Shown: positions 17,885 to 27,212, counted from the first letter of the stretch. The stretch is 64,000 nt of DNA from Sphingomonadales bacterium (GCA_028871475.1 JAGWMZ010000003.1:124001-188000); one strand, 5' to 3'. Made by a program: numbers and translations. The notes: generated by a model from the letters alone, not told the origin.

Positions 17885-18667
17885 TCATTCCGGGTCGCGC
17901 GCGATGGCGAAGGGCGAGAAGGCCTGCGCTACGGGCATGATCTCGATCGTGTTGACGTTGAGATGCTCGGGCAGGCGCAGCACCGCCTCGACCGTGTCGA
18001 CCACATCCTCGGCCGAGAGCGGCTTCATGCCCTTGTAGACATTGGCGGCAGCGGTTTCATCACCCCGGAAACGCACCTGTGAAAACTCGGTCTCGCAGGC
18101 GCCCGGCTCGACCGAGGTGACCTTGACCGGCGTGCCGAGCAGATCAGCGCGCAGGTTGAGCGAGAACTGGCGAACGAACGCCTTGGTGGCGCCATAGACA
18201 TTGCCGCCGGGATAGGGATAGCTGCCTGCCACCGAACTCATGTTGATGATATGCCCGCGCCCGCGCGCCACCATGCCGGGCAGCACCGCATGGGCCACGC
18301 GCACCAGCCCCGTCACATTGGTCTCGATCATCTGCTCCCAATCAGCCAGATCGGCGCGCTGGGCCGGTTCAAGACCCAGGGCAAGGCCGGCATTGTTGAA
18401 AGCGATGTCGATGGCGGCGAAATCCTCGGGCAGGCTGTCGATCAGGCGGTGGCCCGCATCGGCCTCGCGCAGGTCGAGCGGGCGCGCGACCAGCCTGCCC
18501 GCACCCTCGGTCTCCAAGGCTGCCAGCCGCTCCACCCGGCGCCCGGTGGCGATCACCCGTCCGCCGGCGGCCAGCACGCGCCGCGCCATGGCCTGACCAA
18601 AGCCGGAGGTGGCCCCCGTGACCAGCGCAATGCGGCCCTGAGCCCAGGTTTCGGTGCGGTTCGTCAT
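17885..18667 (-). CDS. Short-chain dehydrogenase/reductase (YdfG-like)
   Basis: The 260-residue NAD(P)-dependent oxidoreductase has the nucleotide motif TGATSGFGQAMARR, the NNAGLALGLEP structural motif, and the catalytic Ser (SSVAGSYPYPGG) with the YGATK Tyr-Lys pair. The sequence pattern (FGQAMA, LALGLEPA, YPYPGGNVYGATKAFV) is that of the YdfG/3-hydroxy acid dehydrogenase subgroup, which oxidises serine and 3-hydroxy acids. The ATG at 18667 is preferred, since GGAG lies about 7 bases upstream; an ORF start at 18715 would overlap dgoA. Coupling with dgoA suggests work on a sugar-acid intermediate. Confidence 0.87.
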   Translation of the reverse strand: MTNRTETWAQGRIALVTGATSGFGQAMARRVLAAGGRVIATGRRVERLAALETEGAGRLVARPLDLREADAGHRLIDSLPEDFAAIDIAFNNAGLALGLEPAQRADLADWEQMIETNVTGLVRVAHAVLPGMVARGRGHIINMSSVAGSYPYPGGNVYGATKAFVRQFSLNLRADLLGTPVKVTSVEPGACETEFSQVRFRGDETAAANVYKGMKPLSAEDVVDTVEAVLRLPEHLNVNTIEIMPVAQAFSPFAIARDPE

Positions 18668-18705
18668 GGGAAACTCCGTGATGGTGCTGGTGATAAGCGG
18701 CCGGA

Positions 18706-19344
18706 TCAGGCACATGCCTCACGCGCGGCGGCCACGAAGGCGCGGGCGGCGGCGCCCACCTCCTGCGCGCTCTTGCCCGGCTTGTAAAGCGCTGAGCCAA
18801 GCCCCGCGCCATGCGCACCCGCGGCAATCCAGTCCGCCAGATTGTCGACCGCGACCCCGCCGACCGCCAGCACCGGCGTGGCGCCGGGCAGAACCGCGCG
18901 AAGCGCCTTGAGATAGGCCGGGCTGGCCCCTTCCGCCGGAAACAGCTTCAGCCCCGTTGCCCCGGCATCCAGCGCGGCAAAGGCCTCACTGGCGGTAAAG
19001 AAGCCGGGCAGGCTGATCAGATCGGCGGCCGCGCTGGCGCGGATCACATCGAGGTTGACATTGGGCGAGATGATCAGCCGCCCGCCAGCAGTGCGCACCG
19101 CCTCGACATCGGCAATGGTCAACACCGTTCCGGCCCCCACCAGCACCTCAGGGCCATAACGGCGCGCCAGGCGGGCGATCGATTCGAGAGGATCGGGCGA
19201 ATTGAGCGGCACTTCGATCATGCTGAAACCGGCCTCGACCAGTTGATCGGCCACGGCCTCCACCTCATCCGGGCGCACGCCGCGCAGGATCGCCACCAGC
19301 GGACAATGGGCCATGGCGGCAGAAAAATGGATCGAGGCGGTCAT
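18706..19344 (-). CDS. dgoA: 2-dehydro-3-deoxy-6-phosphogalactonate aldolase
   Basis: This 212-residue class I aldolase splits KDPGal into pyruvate and glyceraldehyde 3-phosphate (De Ley-Doudoroff pathway). Visible residues are Arg21, Glu44 in IEVPLNSP, GAGTVL (70-75), SPNVNLDVI and Schiff-base Lys133 in ATGLKLFPAEG, then AVGGV and GAGLGSALYKPG for phosphate binding. PLNSP and the SPN motif point to the galactonate (DgoA) rather than the gluconate (Eda) branch. GGAG lies 8 bases before ATG 19344. It is the first gene of a unit with the SDR and GntR genes, but no dgoK or dgoD is visible here. Confidence 0.87.
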   Translation of the reverse strand: MTASIHFSAAMAHCPLVAILRGVRPDEVEAVADQLVEAGFSMIEVPLNSPDPLESIARLARRYGPEVLVGAGTVLTIADVEAVRTAGGRLIISPNVNLDVIRASAAADLISLPGFFTASEAFAALDAGATGLKLFPAEGASPAYLKALRAVLPGATPVLAVGGVAVDNLADWIAAGAHGAGLGSALYKPGKSAQEVGAAARAFVAAAREACA

Positions 19345-19435
19345 GGCAGGCTCCGGCAAGAGGTCATCAATGAACCCTGCGAGCCAAAGCATGTTTGTCC
19401 GACAAATGCAAAGCTCGAAGAGTTGCCATTCCTTG

Positions 19436-19461
19436 CAATTCAATCGCACTCGATTATATTG
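19436..19461. promoter_or_regulatory. Inverted repeat before the OhrR-like gene, candidate autoregulatory operator
   Basis: Arms CAATTCAATCG (19436-19446) and CGATTATATTG (19451-19461) match at 9 of 11 positions around the 4-base spacer CACT. It ends 6 bases before the regulator's ATG, and CAATT is a core element of known OhrR operators. Binding would block the regulator's own translation start region and perhaps the divergent dgoA promoter. Confidence 0.5.
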
Positions 19462-19466
19462 GCAAC

Positions 19467-19910
19467 ATGGACAAGCAAGCCGACAATCCGCTCGACGACT
19501 TCTTCTGCTTCTCGATCTATTCGGCGGGGCTCGCGCTCAACCGTTTCTACAAGCCGTTGCTCGACAAATTGGGCCTGACCTATCTGCAATATCTGCTGCT
19601 CGTGCTGCTACGTGAACGCGACGACCAGACCGTCAGCGGCATTGGCGACCAGCTTTTCCTCGAAAGTTCAACGCTCACCCCGCTCATCAAACGGATGGAA
19701 AGCGCAGGGCTCGTCAGCCGTCGCCGCGACACAAAGGATGAACGCGTCGTCCGCGTCAGCCTGACCGAGAGCGGCAAGGCGCTGGCACAGGAGGCGACCT
19801 GCATTCCCATGGAGGTCTTCACCGCCATGGAGATGCCGCTCGATGACATCCGCGAGGCAGAGATCGGATTCAAGAAGCTGCGCGACCAGATGTTCAAGGC
19901 CGCCCGCTAA
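19467..19910 (+). CDS. MarR family regulator, OhrR-like with redox cysteine
   Basis: The 147-residue protein has the OhrR N-terminal signature DDFFCFSIYSAGLALNRFYK with Cys14 at the position of the peroxide-sensing cysteine, followed by LLDKLGLTYLQYLLLVLL, the HTH (ESSTLTPLIKRMESAGLV) and a wing with Arg-Asp pairs (SRRRDTKDERVV). A second Cys112 may allow a disulfide as in two-Cys OhrR. OhrR proteins repress an organic hydroperoxide resistance gene until oxidised. No ohr gene lies nearby; the closest gene is divergent dgoA, so the target is uncertain. Confidence 0.87.
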   Translation: MDKQADNPLDDFFCFSIYSAGLALNRFYKPLLDKLGLTYLQYLLLVLLRERDDQTVSGIGDQLFLESSTLTPLIKRMESAGLVSRRRDTKDERVVRVSLTESGKALAQEATCIPMEVFTAMEMPLDDIREAEIGFKKLRDQMFKAAR

Positions 19911-19932
19911 GCTCCGGCAAGGCCGCCCCGCC

Positions 19933-19970
19933 ACGAAAAAAGCGCCCGAACCAAAGTCCGGGCGCTTCCC
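19933..19970 (-). terminator. Rho-independent terminator of aminotransferase 1
   Basis: Arms AAGCGCCCG (19940-19948) and CGGGCGCTT (19959-19967) pair perfectly across a 10-base loop, and on the minus strand the stem is followed by a T run (CTTTTTTCG). It is 50 bases beyond the aminotransferase stop codon. It may also end the convergent MarR transcript, though without a T run on that strand. Confidence 0.75.
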
Positions 19971-20019
19971 TCACTTTCCGGTGGCCCGGAATATCAATGC
20001 ATAATCTTAGGCTTTGCCA

Positions 20020-21180
20020 TCAGGCCTTGTAGGTCTTGTCCACGGCGGCGCGGAACGCAGCCATATCCTTGGCCGAACCCACGGTGATGCGCGAGGTCGT
20101 CGGCCAGATCGCCCAGTTACGGCCGATCTGCACCTTCTCGGCCAACAGGGCGAGTTGCATCGCCTTGGCGGGCTTCTTCCAGTTCACCATGAACATGTTG
20201 GCATGGCTGCCACCCTGCACCTCGATGCCCTTCTTGGTCAGCCAGGCTATGGTTTCCTCACGATTGGCAGTCATTTCGGCGCGGCGCGCCTTGATGAGGG
20301 CGTCTTCGTTGTAGACAGCCGCGCCGCAGGCCATGGCCGTGATCGAGATACCGCCGCCCACGGCGTTGTAGAGCGCCAGCTTCTTCTGCACTTCCGGATC
20401 GGCAAAGGTGATGCCCAGACGGATGCCCGCCATGCCGAACAGCTTCGAGAAGGTGCGCATGACGATAAGGTCCTTGCGCGCACCCAGCAGCTTCACGGCC
20501 GAGGGAGCTTCCGAGAAGTGGATGTAGGCTTCATCGACCAGCACCATCGAACCGGCAGGCTTGTTGTCAAGCAGCCACTGGATGTCGGCCAACGGCGTGA
20601 CGGTGCCGGTGGGGTTGTTAGGGCTGCAGATGTAGTAAAGGCCGGCATTGGGGTTGGCGGCCAGCATCGCCTTCACGTCGGCACCCTGGCCGATGGTCTG
20701 GGGCGCCATGGCCAGCGGCGAACCGAGATAGGCAGCCGTGCGCCAGGCCGATTCGAAAGTCGGATTGACGGTGACCAGACCCTTGGTGGGCGAGCAATAG
20801 GCTGCAACGATCGTCACCAGCGGGCCGCCCGAACCGGGCCACACGCGCACATGGGAAGCCGGAACGCCTTCCTTGAGCGAGATGGTTTCGACCAGCTTGT
20901 CCTTCAGGTCATCGGGGTCATAGCGGTTGCCAGAAGCGGCATATTTGGCGATCGCCTCGACGCCCGAGGGGAAAGGCCCGACCCAGCATTCATTGGCGCC
21001 GATGATCGTGCCACCCTTGATCGAGCGGGCAGCCTGCTGCTGGGCCGATGCCGTGCCGATGAAGGCGGTGGGCGAAGCGGCGGCGGCGCTGAGCAGGGCG
21101 GCAATCTTGCCAAAGTTGCGGCGCGAGAAACCGCGCTCGACGAGATCCTGCTGGGCGTTTTCGGTGAGTGACACGTCCAT
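20020..21180 (-). CDS. Tat-exported HisC-like PLP aminotransferase (copy 1)
   Basis: The 386-residue protein carries a twin-arginine leader (GFSRRNFGK, Arg20-Arg21, followed by a hydrophobic stretch to ASAQ) before a fold-type I aminotransferase. Catalytic features are the SPNNPTG motif, Asp216 in VLVDEAY, PLP-binding Lys246 in MRTFSKLFGMAG, and Arg364 in TSRITVG. The domain resembles histidinol-phosphate aminotransferases, but export makes histidine synthesis unlikely. The ATG at 21180 follows AGGGGACAAT. It is a paralogue of the protein at 42142-43335. The Tat route implies PLP is loaded before export. The periplasmic substrate is unknown. Confidence 0.85.
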   Translation of the reverse strand: MDVSLTENAQQDLVERGFSRRNFGKIAALLSAAAASPTAFIGTASAQQQAARSIKGGTIIGANECWVGPFPSGVEAIAKYAASGNRYDPDDLKDKLVETISLKEGVPASHVRVWPGSGGPLVTIVAAYCSPTKGLVTVNPTFESAWRTAAYLGSPLAMAPQTIGQGADVKAMLAANPNAGLYYICSPNNPTGTVTPLADIQWLLDNKPAGSMVLVDEAYIHFSEAPSAVKLLGARKDLIVMRTFSKLFGMAGIRLGITFADPEVQKKLALYNAVGGGISITAMACGAAVYNEDALIKARRAEMTANREETIAWLTKKGIEVQGGSHANMFMVNWKKPAKAMQLALLAEKVQIGRNWAIWPTTSRITVGSAKDMAAFRAAVDKTYKA

Positions 21181-21523
21181 ATTGTCCCCTATGTGGATAG
21201 AATGCTGCGCAAACCCGCCATCCCCTGGCAATGCCACAAACGGCGCGGGCCCCCTTCCGCAGAGATTGTTACAAGCACGCCTCGCCCATGGGCATACGTC
21301 AGATCCCCCCCCTGCCCATAAAACCAGCGTTTTGAGCACCAGCCGACACCCATTTCCGCCCCGAGGACACCGCCCCCCCCTGCACGGCAATCCCATGTCG
21401 CCGCAAACCCGCGCGGCAAATTCCCGCAAATACATGGAAAGACTGCGACGGTGTGCCATCAAGGCGACACTTTTTACGCAAATAACGCTGGAATCTTGCC
21501 ATGTGGAAGGGCATCTGGCGGCC
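21181..21523. other. Divergent promoter region, aminotransferase 1 and RND pump 1
   Basis: This 343-base gap contains the start regions of two oppositely directed units. I see no clear operator or attenuator. The in-frame ORF extension at 20927 for the pump adaptor would run through the aminotransferase and is not credible. Confidence 0.5.
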
Positions 21524-22693
21524 ATGCATCAAAAGTCTTCCTCGCTCCGCCCGCTGGCCCGCCCCCGCCTTGCCTCGCTGGTGGCGTTTTCCCTGGTCGG
21601 TTTGCCCCTTGTCGCGCTGGTCGGTGCCTGCTCCTCGGCGCCCCCGCCCACGCCCGGCCCTGTCGAGGTCGGCTATGTCGATCTTCAGGGCACGCAGGCC
21701 CCCATCACCACCGAGCTGACCGGGCGCATTTCCTCCACCATGACCTCGGACGTGCGTCCACAGGTCGATGGCATCATCCGTGAGCGCCTGTTCAAGGAGG
21801 GCAGCGATGTGAAGGCCGGGCAACCGCTCTACATCATCGATCCGCGCTCCTATCAGGCCGCGCGCGACCAGATCGCCGCGCAGATCGAAAGCGCGAAGGC
21901 CACGCTGGTCACCAACCAGAACAAGGCCGACCGCTATCGCCAGCTCAGCAACAATCAGGCGGTGAGCCGGCAGGACATCGACGATGCCATTGCCGCCGCC
22001 GCAACGGCCCGCGCCGCGCTGCACCAGTATGAGGCCAATCTGCGCGCAGCCAACCTCAATCTCGAATATACCCGCGTGCTGGCGCCCATCTCGGGCCGCA
22101 TTGGCCGTTCGGCGGTGACGCCCGGCGCGCTGGTGCAGGCCTCGCAGACCACGGCAATGGCCACCATCACCCAGCTCGACCCGATCTATGTCGACATCAC
22201 CCAGTCGAGCGCCCAGCTTCTCGAACTGCGCAAGCGCCTCTCCAATGGGAGCGTTCTGCCCTCAAGCGCCATCGTGCATCTCAAGCTGGAGGATGGCAGC
22301 ACCTATCCCGAAGCCGGCACGATCGAGTTCAGCGAAGTGAGCGTGGATGAAAACGCCGGTACGGTGGTGCTGCGCGCCAAGGTGCCCAACCCGCTGCGCC
22401 TGCTGCTGCCCGGCATGTTCGTGCGCATCGAAACGCCGCAGGGCATCGTGCCCAACGCCGTGCTGGCCCCCCAGCAGGGCATCACCCGCGATGCCAAGGG
22501 CAATGCCACCGCGCTGGTGGTGGGCGCCGGCAACAAGGTGGAACAGCGCAATGTCACCACCGTCAAGGCGGTGGGCAACATGTGGCTTGTCTCGGCCGGT
22601 CTGAGGCCCGGAGAGCATCTGATCGTGCAGGGCACCGACAAGGCCCTGCCCGGCGCCACGGTCAAGCCGGTGCTGGTGAAGATCGGGGGCTGA
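21524..22693 (+). CDS. RND efflux periplasmic adaptor lipoprotein (AcrA/MexA-like)
   Basis: The 389-residue product has a signal with lipobox LVGAC (Cys36), so it is tethered to the inner membrane. The lipoyl-hairpin-barrel order of the MFP family is visible: IIRERLFKEGSDVKAGQPLY, a helical hairpin of about 90 residues, TRVLAPISGRIGRSAVTPGA, and C-terminal AVLAPQQGITRDAKGNATA. It links the pump at 22698 to the outer-membrane channel at 25829. A GGAAGG about 12 bases upstream is a weak ribosome site, so the start is moderately sure. Confidence 0.92.
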   Translation: MHQKSSSLRPLARPRLASLVAFSLVGLPLVALVGACSSAPPPTPGPVEVGYVDLQGTQAPITTELTGRISSTMTSDVRPQVDGIIRERLFKEGSDVKAGQPLYIIDPRSYQAARDQIAAQIESAKATLVTNQNKADRYRQLSNNQAVSRQDIDDAIAAAATARAALHQYEANLRAANLNLEYTRVLAPISGRIGRSAVTPGALVQASQTTAMATITQLDPIYVDITQSSAQLLELRKRLSNGSVLPSSAIVHLKLEDGSTYPEAGTIEFSEVSVDENAGTVVLRAKVPNPLRLLLPGMFVRIETPQGIVPNAVLAPQQGITRDAKGNATALVVGAGNKVEQRNVTTVKAVGNMWLVSAGLRPGEHLIVQGTDKALPGATVKPVLVKIGG

Positions 22694-22697
22694 TGAC

Positions 22698-25600
22698 ATG
22701 AGTATCAGCCGTTTTTTCATCGACAGGCCGATCTTTGCCTGGGTGGTGGCGATTTCCGTCATGTTGGCAGGCATCGGTTCCATCATGGGTCTGCCCATCG
22801 AGCAATATCCCGATATTTCCCCGCCCCAGATCCAGATCAACGCCACCTATCCGGGCGCTTCGGCCGAAACGCTGGAAAGCAGCGTGACGCAGGTGATCGA
22901 GCAACAGCTGACCGGGCTCGACAATCTGCTCTATTTCTCCTCGACCTCGTCAAGCTCGGGGCAGGCCTCGATCACGGTGACCTTTGCCAAGGGCACCAAT
23001 GCCGACACCGCACAGGTTCAGGTGCAGAACAAGGTCCAGCAGGCCACGTCGCGCCTGCCCACACAGGTACAGCAGCAGGGCGTGACGGTGACCAAATCGG
23101 CCGCCGACTTCCTCATCGTTGTCGCCCTGTATGACAAGACCGACCGCTCGACCTCGGGCGACATCGGCGACTATCTGGTCAGCCATGTGAACGACGAGAT
23201 CGGCCGCGTGAACGGCGTGGGCCAGACGCAGGTGTTTGGCGCGCAATATGCCATGCGCGTCTGGCTGGACCCGGCCAAGCTGGCCGCGCGCAATCTGATG
23301 CCTTCGGATGTGACCGCGGCCATCTCGGCGCAGAATGTCGAAGTGTCGGCAGGCCAGATCGGCGCCCTGCCCTCTACGCCCGGCCAGCAGCTCAACGCGG
23401 TGGTCAAGGCCAAGTCGCGCCTGCAGACGCCCGAGCAGTTCCGCAACATCGTGGTCAAGACCACCAGCGATGGCTCCGTCGTGCATCTTGCTGACGTTGC
23501 CCGTGTCGAACTGGGGCCTGAATCCTATACGTTCTCCGCCCGGCTCAACGGCCATCCGGCCGCCGGCATTGCCGTGCAGCTGGCGGCCGGCGCCGATGCG
23601 CTCAAGACCGCCGCCGCCGTGCGCGCCCGTGTGGCGGAACTTCAGCCCCAGATGCCTTCGGGTTATGAGGTCGCCTTCCCGGTCGACAGCTCCACCTTCG
23701 TCAAGACCTCGATCCGCGAGGTGATCGAGACGCTGGTGATCGCCATCGTGCTGGTGGTCGGCGTCATGTATCTCTTCCTGCAAAGCTGGCGCGCGACGCT
23801 GGTGCCCGCCATTGCCGTGCCGGTGGTGCTGCTGGGCACCTTCGGCATTCTGGCGGCCTGCGGCTATTCCATCAACACGCTCACCATGTTTGGCATGGTG
23901 CTGGCCATCGGCCTGCTGGTCGACGATGCCATCGTCGTGGTCGAAAACGTTGAGCGGTTGATGACCGAAAAGGGGCTGAGCCCGCGTGACGCCACCATCG
24001 AATCGATGGACGAAATCGGCTCGGCGCTGATCGGCATCGCGCTCGTGCTGTCGGCGGTGCTGCTGCCCATGGCCTTCTTCGGCGGGTCGACAGGCGTCAT
24101 CTATCGCCAGTTCTCGATCACCATCGTGGCGGCCATGGGGCTCTCGGTCCTTGTCGCGCTGATCCTGTCACCCGCGCTCTGCGCCACCATGCTCAAGCCG
24201 GGCGACCACGATCCCCTGCACCGCGGCGGTTTCTTCGGGCGCTTCAACCGCTGGCTCGATGACCAGACCAGAGCCTATCTGGGCAAGGTGGACACTGTCA
24301 TCGCCCGCCGGGCAGTGCATCTGGGCGTCTTTGCCGCCATCGTGGTGGTGATGGCGCTGCTGTTCATCCGCCTGCCCACCGGCTTCCTGCCCGACGAGGA
24401 CCAAGGCAGGGCCATTGTGATGTTCCAGCTTCCCGCTGGCGCCACCGATGCACGCACGCAGGCCGTGGCCACCGCCGTCCAGAACCATTATCTGACCGAG
24501 GAGAAGAAGAACATCGCCCAGGCGATGGTCGTCACCGGTTTCAGCTTCAATGGTCAGGGCCAGAATGCGGGGATGGGCTTTGTCGCCCTGGCCCCGTTTG
24601 ACGAGCGCAAGTCCGCGCAGGACTCGGTCTCGGCCATCAACATGCGCGCCTTCAAGAGCTTCAGCAAGATCCGCGATGCGCAGGTCTTTCCGCTGACGCC
24701 CCCTGCCATTCGCGGTCTTGGCCAGTCGAGCGGCTTCACCTTCGAGCTGCTCAACCCGGCGGGCGTCGACCGGCAGACCTTCGAGACGCTGCGCGACAAG
24801 ATCATTGCCGAGGCCAATGCCGACCCCAAGTTGTCGCAGGTGCGCGCCGCAACGCTGGTCGATGCGCCGCAGCTGCGCGTGGATATCGACGAGGCCAAGC
24901 TCGCCGTGCTGGGCCTGGCCTCATCGGACGTGAACAATGCGATCACCACCGCCTGGGGCAGCACCTATGTCGACGATTTCGTCGACCGGGGCCGCGTGAA
25001 GCGCGTCTTTGTGCAGGGCGATGCCCCCTCGCGCATGCTGCCTGAAGATCTCGACAAATGGTATGTCCGCTCCAGCACGAACGGCAATATGGTCCCCTTC
25101 TCGGCCTTTGCCTCGACGCGCTGGGAAAAGGGCCCCAACATCGTTTCGCGCTTTGATGGCGAGTCCTCCTATGAGATCGACGGCAGCCCAGGCGTGGGGG
25201 TCAGTTCCGGCGATGCCATGGCCGAAATCGTCGCCATCCAGAAGCGGGTCGCCCCACAGCTCGGCTACAGCTGGTCCTCGCTCTCCTATGAGCAGAACAA
25301 ATCCTCTGGTCAGGCGCCCTATCTCTATGCGCTGTCGGTGCTGGTGGTGTTCCTTTGCCTTGCGGCGCTGTATGAGAGCTGGTCGGTGCCCTTTGCGGTG
25401 CTGATGGTGCTGCCGCTGGGCATCATCGGCGCGGTGCTGGCCGTTACGGTGCGCGGTTTGCAGAACGACATCTACTTCCAGGTCGGTCTGCTCACCACCA
25501 TCGGCCTTGCCGCCAAGAACGCCATCCTGATCGTCGAATTTGCCGAGACGGCGCGGCGCGACGGACGCGACATGGTCCATGCTGTGCTGGAGGCGGCCAA

Positions 25601-25832
25601 GCTGCGCCTGCGCCCGATCCTGATGACCTCGATCGCTTTCATCGCGGGCGTCATGCCGCTGGTCGTCGCCACCGGCGTGGGCGCGCAAAGCCGCATCGAG
25701 ATCGGCACCGCCGTGGCCGGCGGCATGCTGACCGCAACCGTGCTGGCGATCTTCTACGTCCCCATGTTCTTCATCGTGATCGGCAAGCTGTTCCACCGCG
25801 CCGACGCTGAAACCTCGAGTGAAACCGCATGA
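22698..25832 (+). CDS. RND efflux pump inner-membrane transporter (HAE1, AcrB/MexB-like)
   Basis: The 1044-residue protein has the full AcrB architecture: FFIDRPIFAWVVAI at TM1, two large periplasmic domains, the TM4 proton-relay pair in LAIGLLVDDAIVVVENVER, and the TM10 Lys in AAKNAILIVEFAE. Export is proton-driven and covers hydrophobic drugs, dyes, bile-like or solvent molecules. It starts 4 bases after the adaptor stop and its own stop overlaps the start of the channel gene (ATGA at 25829), a strong operon sign. The pump closely follows the MexB pattern and has no unusual feature. Confidence 0.95.
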   Translation: MSISRFFIDRPIFAWVVAISVMLAGIGSIMGLPIEQYPDISPPQIQINATYPGASAETLESSVTQVIEQQLTGLDNLLYFSSTSSSSGQASITVTFAKGTNADTAQVQVQNKVQQATSRLPTQVQQQGVTVTKSAADFLIVVALYDKTDRSTSGDIGDYLVSHVNDEIGRVNGVGQTQVFGAQYAMRVWLDPAKLAARNLMPSDVTAAISAQNVEVSAGQIGALPSTPGQQLNAVVKAKSRLQTPEQFRNIVVKTTSDGSVVHLADVARVELGPESYTFSARLNGHPAAGIAVQLAAGADALKTAAAVRARVAELQPQMPSGYEVAFPVDSSTFVKTSIREVIETLVIAIVLVVGVMYLFLQSWRATLVPAIAVPVVLLGTFGILAACGYSINTLTMFGMVLAIGLLVDDAIVVVENVERLMTEKGLSPRDATIESMDEIGSALIGIALVLSAVLLPMAFFGGSTGVIYRQFSITIVAAMGLSVLVALILSPALCATMLKPGDHDPLHRGGFFGRFNRWLDDQTRAYLGKVDTVIARRAVHLGVFAAIVVVMALLFIRLPTGFLPDEDQGRAIVMFQLPAGATDARTQAVATAVQNHYLTEEKKNIAQAMVVTGFSFNGQGQNAGMGFVALAPFDERKSAQDSVSAINMRAFKSFSKIRDAQVFPLTPPAIRGLGQSSGFTFELLNPAGVDRQTFETLRDKIIAEANADPKLSQVRAATLVDAPQLRVDIDEAKLAVLGLASSDVNNAITTAWGSTYVDDFVDRGRVKRVFVQGDAPSRMLPEDLDKWYVRSSTNGNMVPFSAFASTRWEKGPNIVSRFDGESSYEIDGSPGVGVSSGDAMAEIVAIQKRVAPQLGYSWSSLSYEQNKSSGQAPYLYALSVLVVFLCLAALYESWSVPFAVLMVLPLGIIGAVLAVTVRGLQNDIYFQVGLLTTIGLAAKNAILIVEFAETARRDGRDMVHAVLEAAKLRLRPILMTSIAFIAGVMPLVVATGVGAQSRIEIGTAVAGGMLTATVLAIFYVPMFFIVIGKLFHRADAETSSETA

Positions 25833-27205
25833 AGCGCTCCCTGACCACGGGCCTTTGCGCCACCGCGCTGCTGCTCTCGGGCTGCACCATGGCGCCCCGT
25901 TACGTCCGTCCCGCCGCGCCCGTGCCAGAGCAGTGGCCAAGCGGAGCGGCCTATCCCCAGGTGCAGGAGGACAAGGCGGGTCTGCCCTGGCAGAGCCTGA
26001 TCACCGATGCCAGATTGCGTGAGGTCATCACCCGCATGCTGGCCAACAACCGCGACCTGCGCGCGGCGGTTGCCAATGTGGTGGCCGCACGGGCCCAATA
26101 TCGCGCCGATCGCTCGCAGATCTTCCCGACCCTGCTGGGGCAGGCAGCCGGTGCACGCACAGGCGGCAACAGCACGACCAGCACGTATAACTCGCTCGGG
26201 CTTGGCTTGTCCTCTTTCGAGGTCGATCTGTGGGGCCGGCTGCGCAATCAGGCCAGCGCCGGGTTCGAAACCTATCTCGCCACCCAATCCGGCATGCGCT
26301 CGACGAAGCTCAGCCTTGTTCAGGAAACCGCCCTTGCCTATGTGACGCTGGCCTATGACGAGGATCTGCTCACCATTGCCAAAAGCACCGAGCAAAGCGC
26401 GCAAAAGTCACTGGAACTGACCCAATCGCTCTTCAACGCCGGGCTTGGCGCGGCCGGTGACGTGGAAAGCGCAAAAACCATCGTGGCGCAGGCCCAGTCC
26501 GACGTTGCCGCCAACACCACGCAGGTGGCACAGGACCGCAATGCGCTCGATCTGCTGGTCGGCGCCCATGTTGAGGACAGCCTGCTGCCCGCATCGCTCT
26601 CGCAGATCGACGGGACGATCGCGCTGGTGCCGGCGGGGCTTTCCTCCACCGTGCTGTTGCAGCGCCCCGATGTGGTGGAGGCCGAACATACGCTCAAATC
26701 CGCCAATTACAGCATTGGCGCGGCGCGAGCGGCCTTCTTCCCGACGATCAGCCTGACCGCCGCAGCCGGCTTTGCCAGCGCGGGGCTCAGCGATCTCTTC
26801 AAATCCGGCTCCTCGGGCTGGAGCGTGCAGCCCAATGCTTCTGTGCCGCTGCTCGGCGGGGCAACGCACGCCAATCTCGCCTATGCCAAGGCCACACGCG
26901 ATGCCGATGTCGCCAAATATGAAAAGGCTGTGCAACAGGCCTTTGCCGATGTTGCCGACGCGCTGGCCAGGCGCGGCACCATCAACGAACAGCGCGCCGC
27001 GCAGGGGCGTCTGGTCAATGCCGCGCAGCGCAGCCTCACCCTGTCGGAAGACCAATATCGCGCCGGGACGCAGGCCTATGTCGCGGTGCTGACCGCCCAG
27101 CGCACGCTCTATGCCGCGCGCCAGACACAAGTGGCCGCCACGCTGGCCGATCTGTCGAACCGCCTCTCGCTTTACACCGCGATTGGCGCTGACGACACGC
27201 TGTAA
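25829..27205 (+). CDS. RND outer-membrane channel lipoprotein (OprM/NodT-like), pump 1
   Basis: The 458-residue lipoprotein has lipobox LLSGC (Cys19), then MAPRYVRPAAPVPEQW, two OEP domains and the NodT-family landmarks VDLWGRLRNQASAG (about 134-147) and VEAEHTLKSANYSIGAARAA. The start ATG overlaps the pump stop, so translation is coupled. It completes a self-contained adaptor-transporter-channel operon. It ends 65 bases from the end of the second pump's channel gene. Confidence 0.93.
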   Translation: MKRSLTTGLCATALLLSGCTMAPRYVRPAAPVPEQWPSGAAYPQVQEDKAGLPWQSLITDARLREVITRMLANNRDLRAAVANVVAARAQYRADRSQIFPTLLGQAAGARTGGNSTTSTYNSLGLGLSSFEVDLWGRLRNQASAGFETYLATQSGMRSTKLSLVQETALAYVTLAYDEDLLTIAKSTEQSAQKSLELTQSLFNAGLGAAGDVESAKTIVAQAQSDVAANTTQVAQDRNALDLLVGAHVEDSLLPASLSQIDGTIALVPAGLSSTVLLQRPDVVEAEHTLKSANYSIGAARAAFFPTISLTAAAGFASAGLSDLFKSGSSGWSVQPNASVPLLGGATHANLAYAKATRDADVAKYEKAVQQAFADVADALARRGTINEQRAAQGRLVNAAQRSLTLSEDQYRAGTQAYVAVLTAQRTLYAARQTQVAATLADLSNRLSLYTAIGADDTL

Positions 27206-27212
27206 AAGGAAT

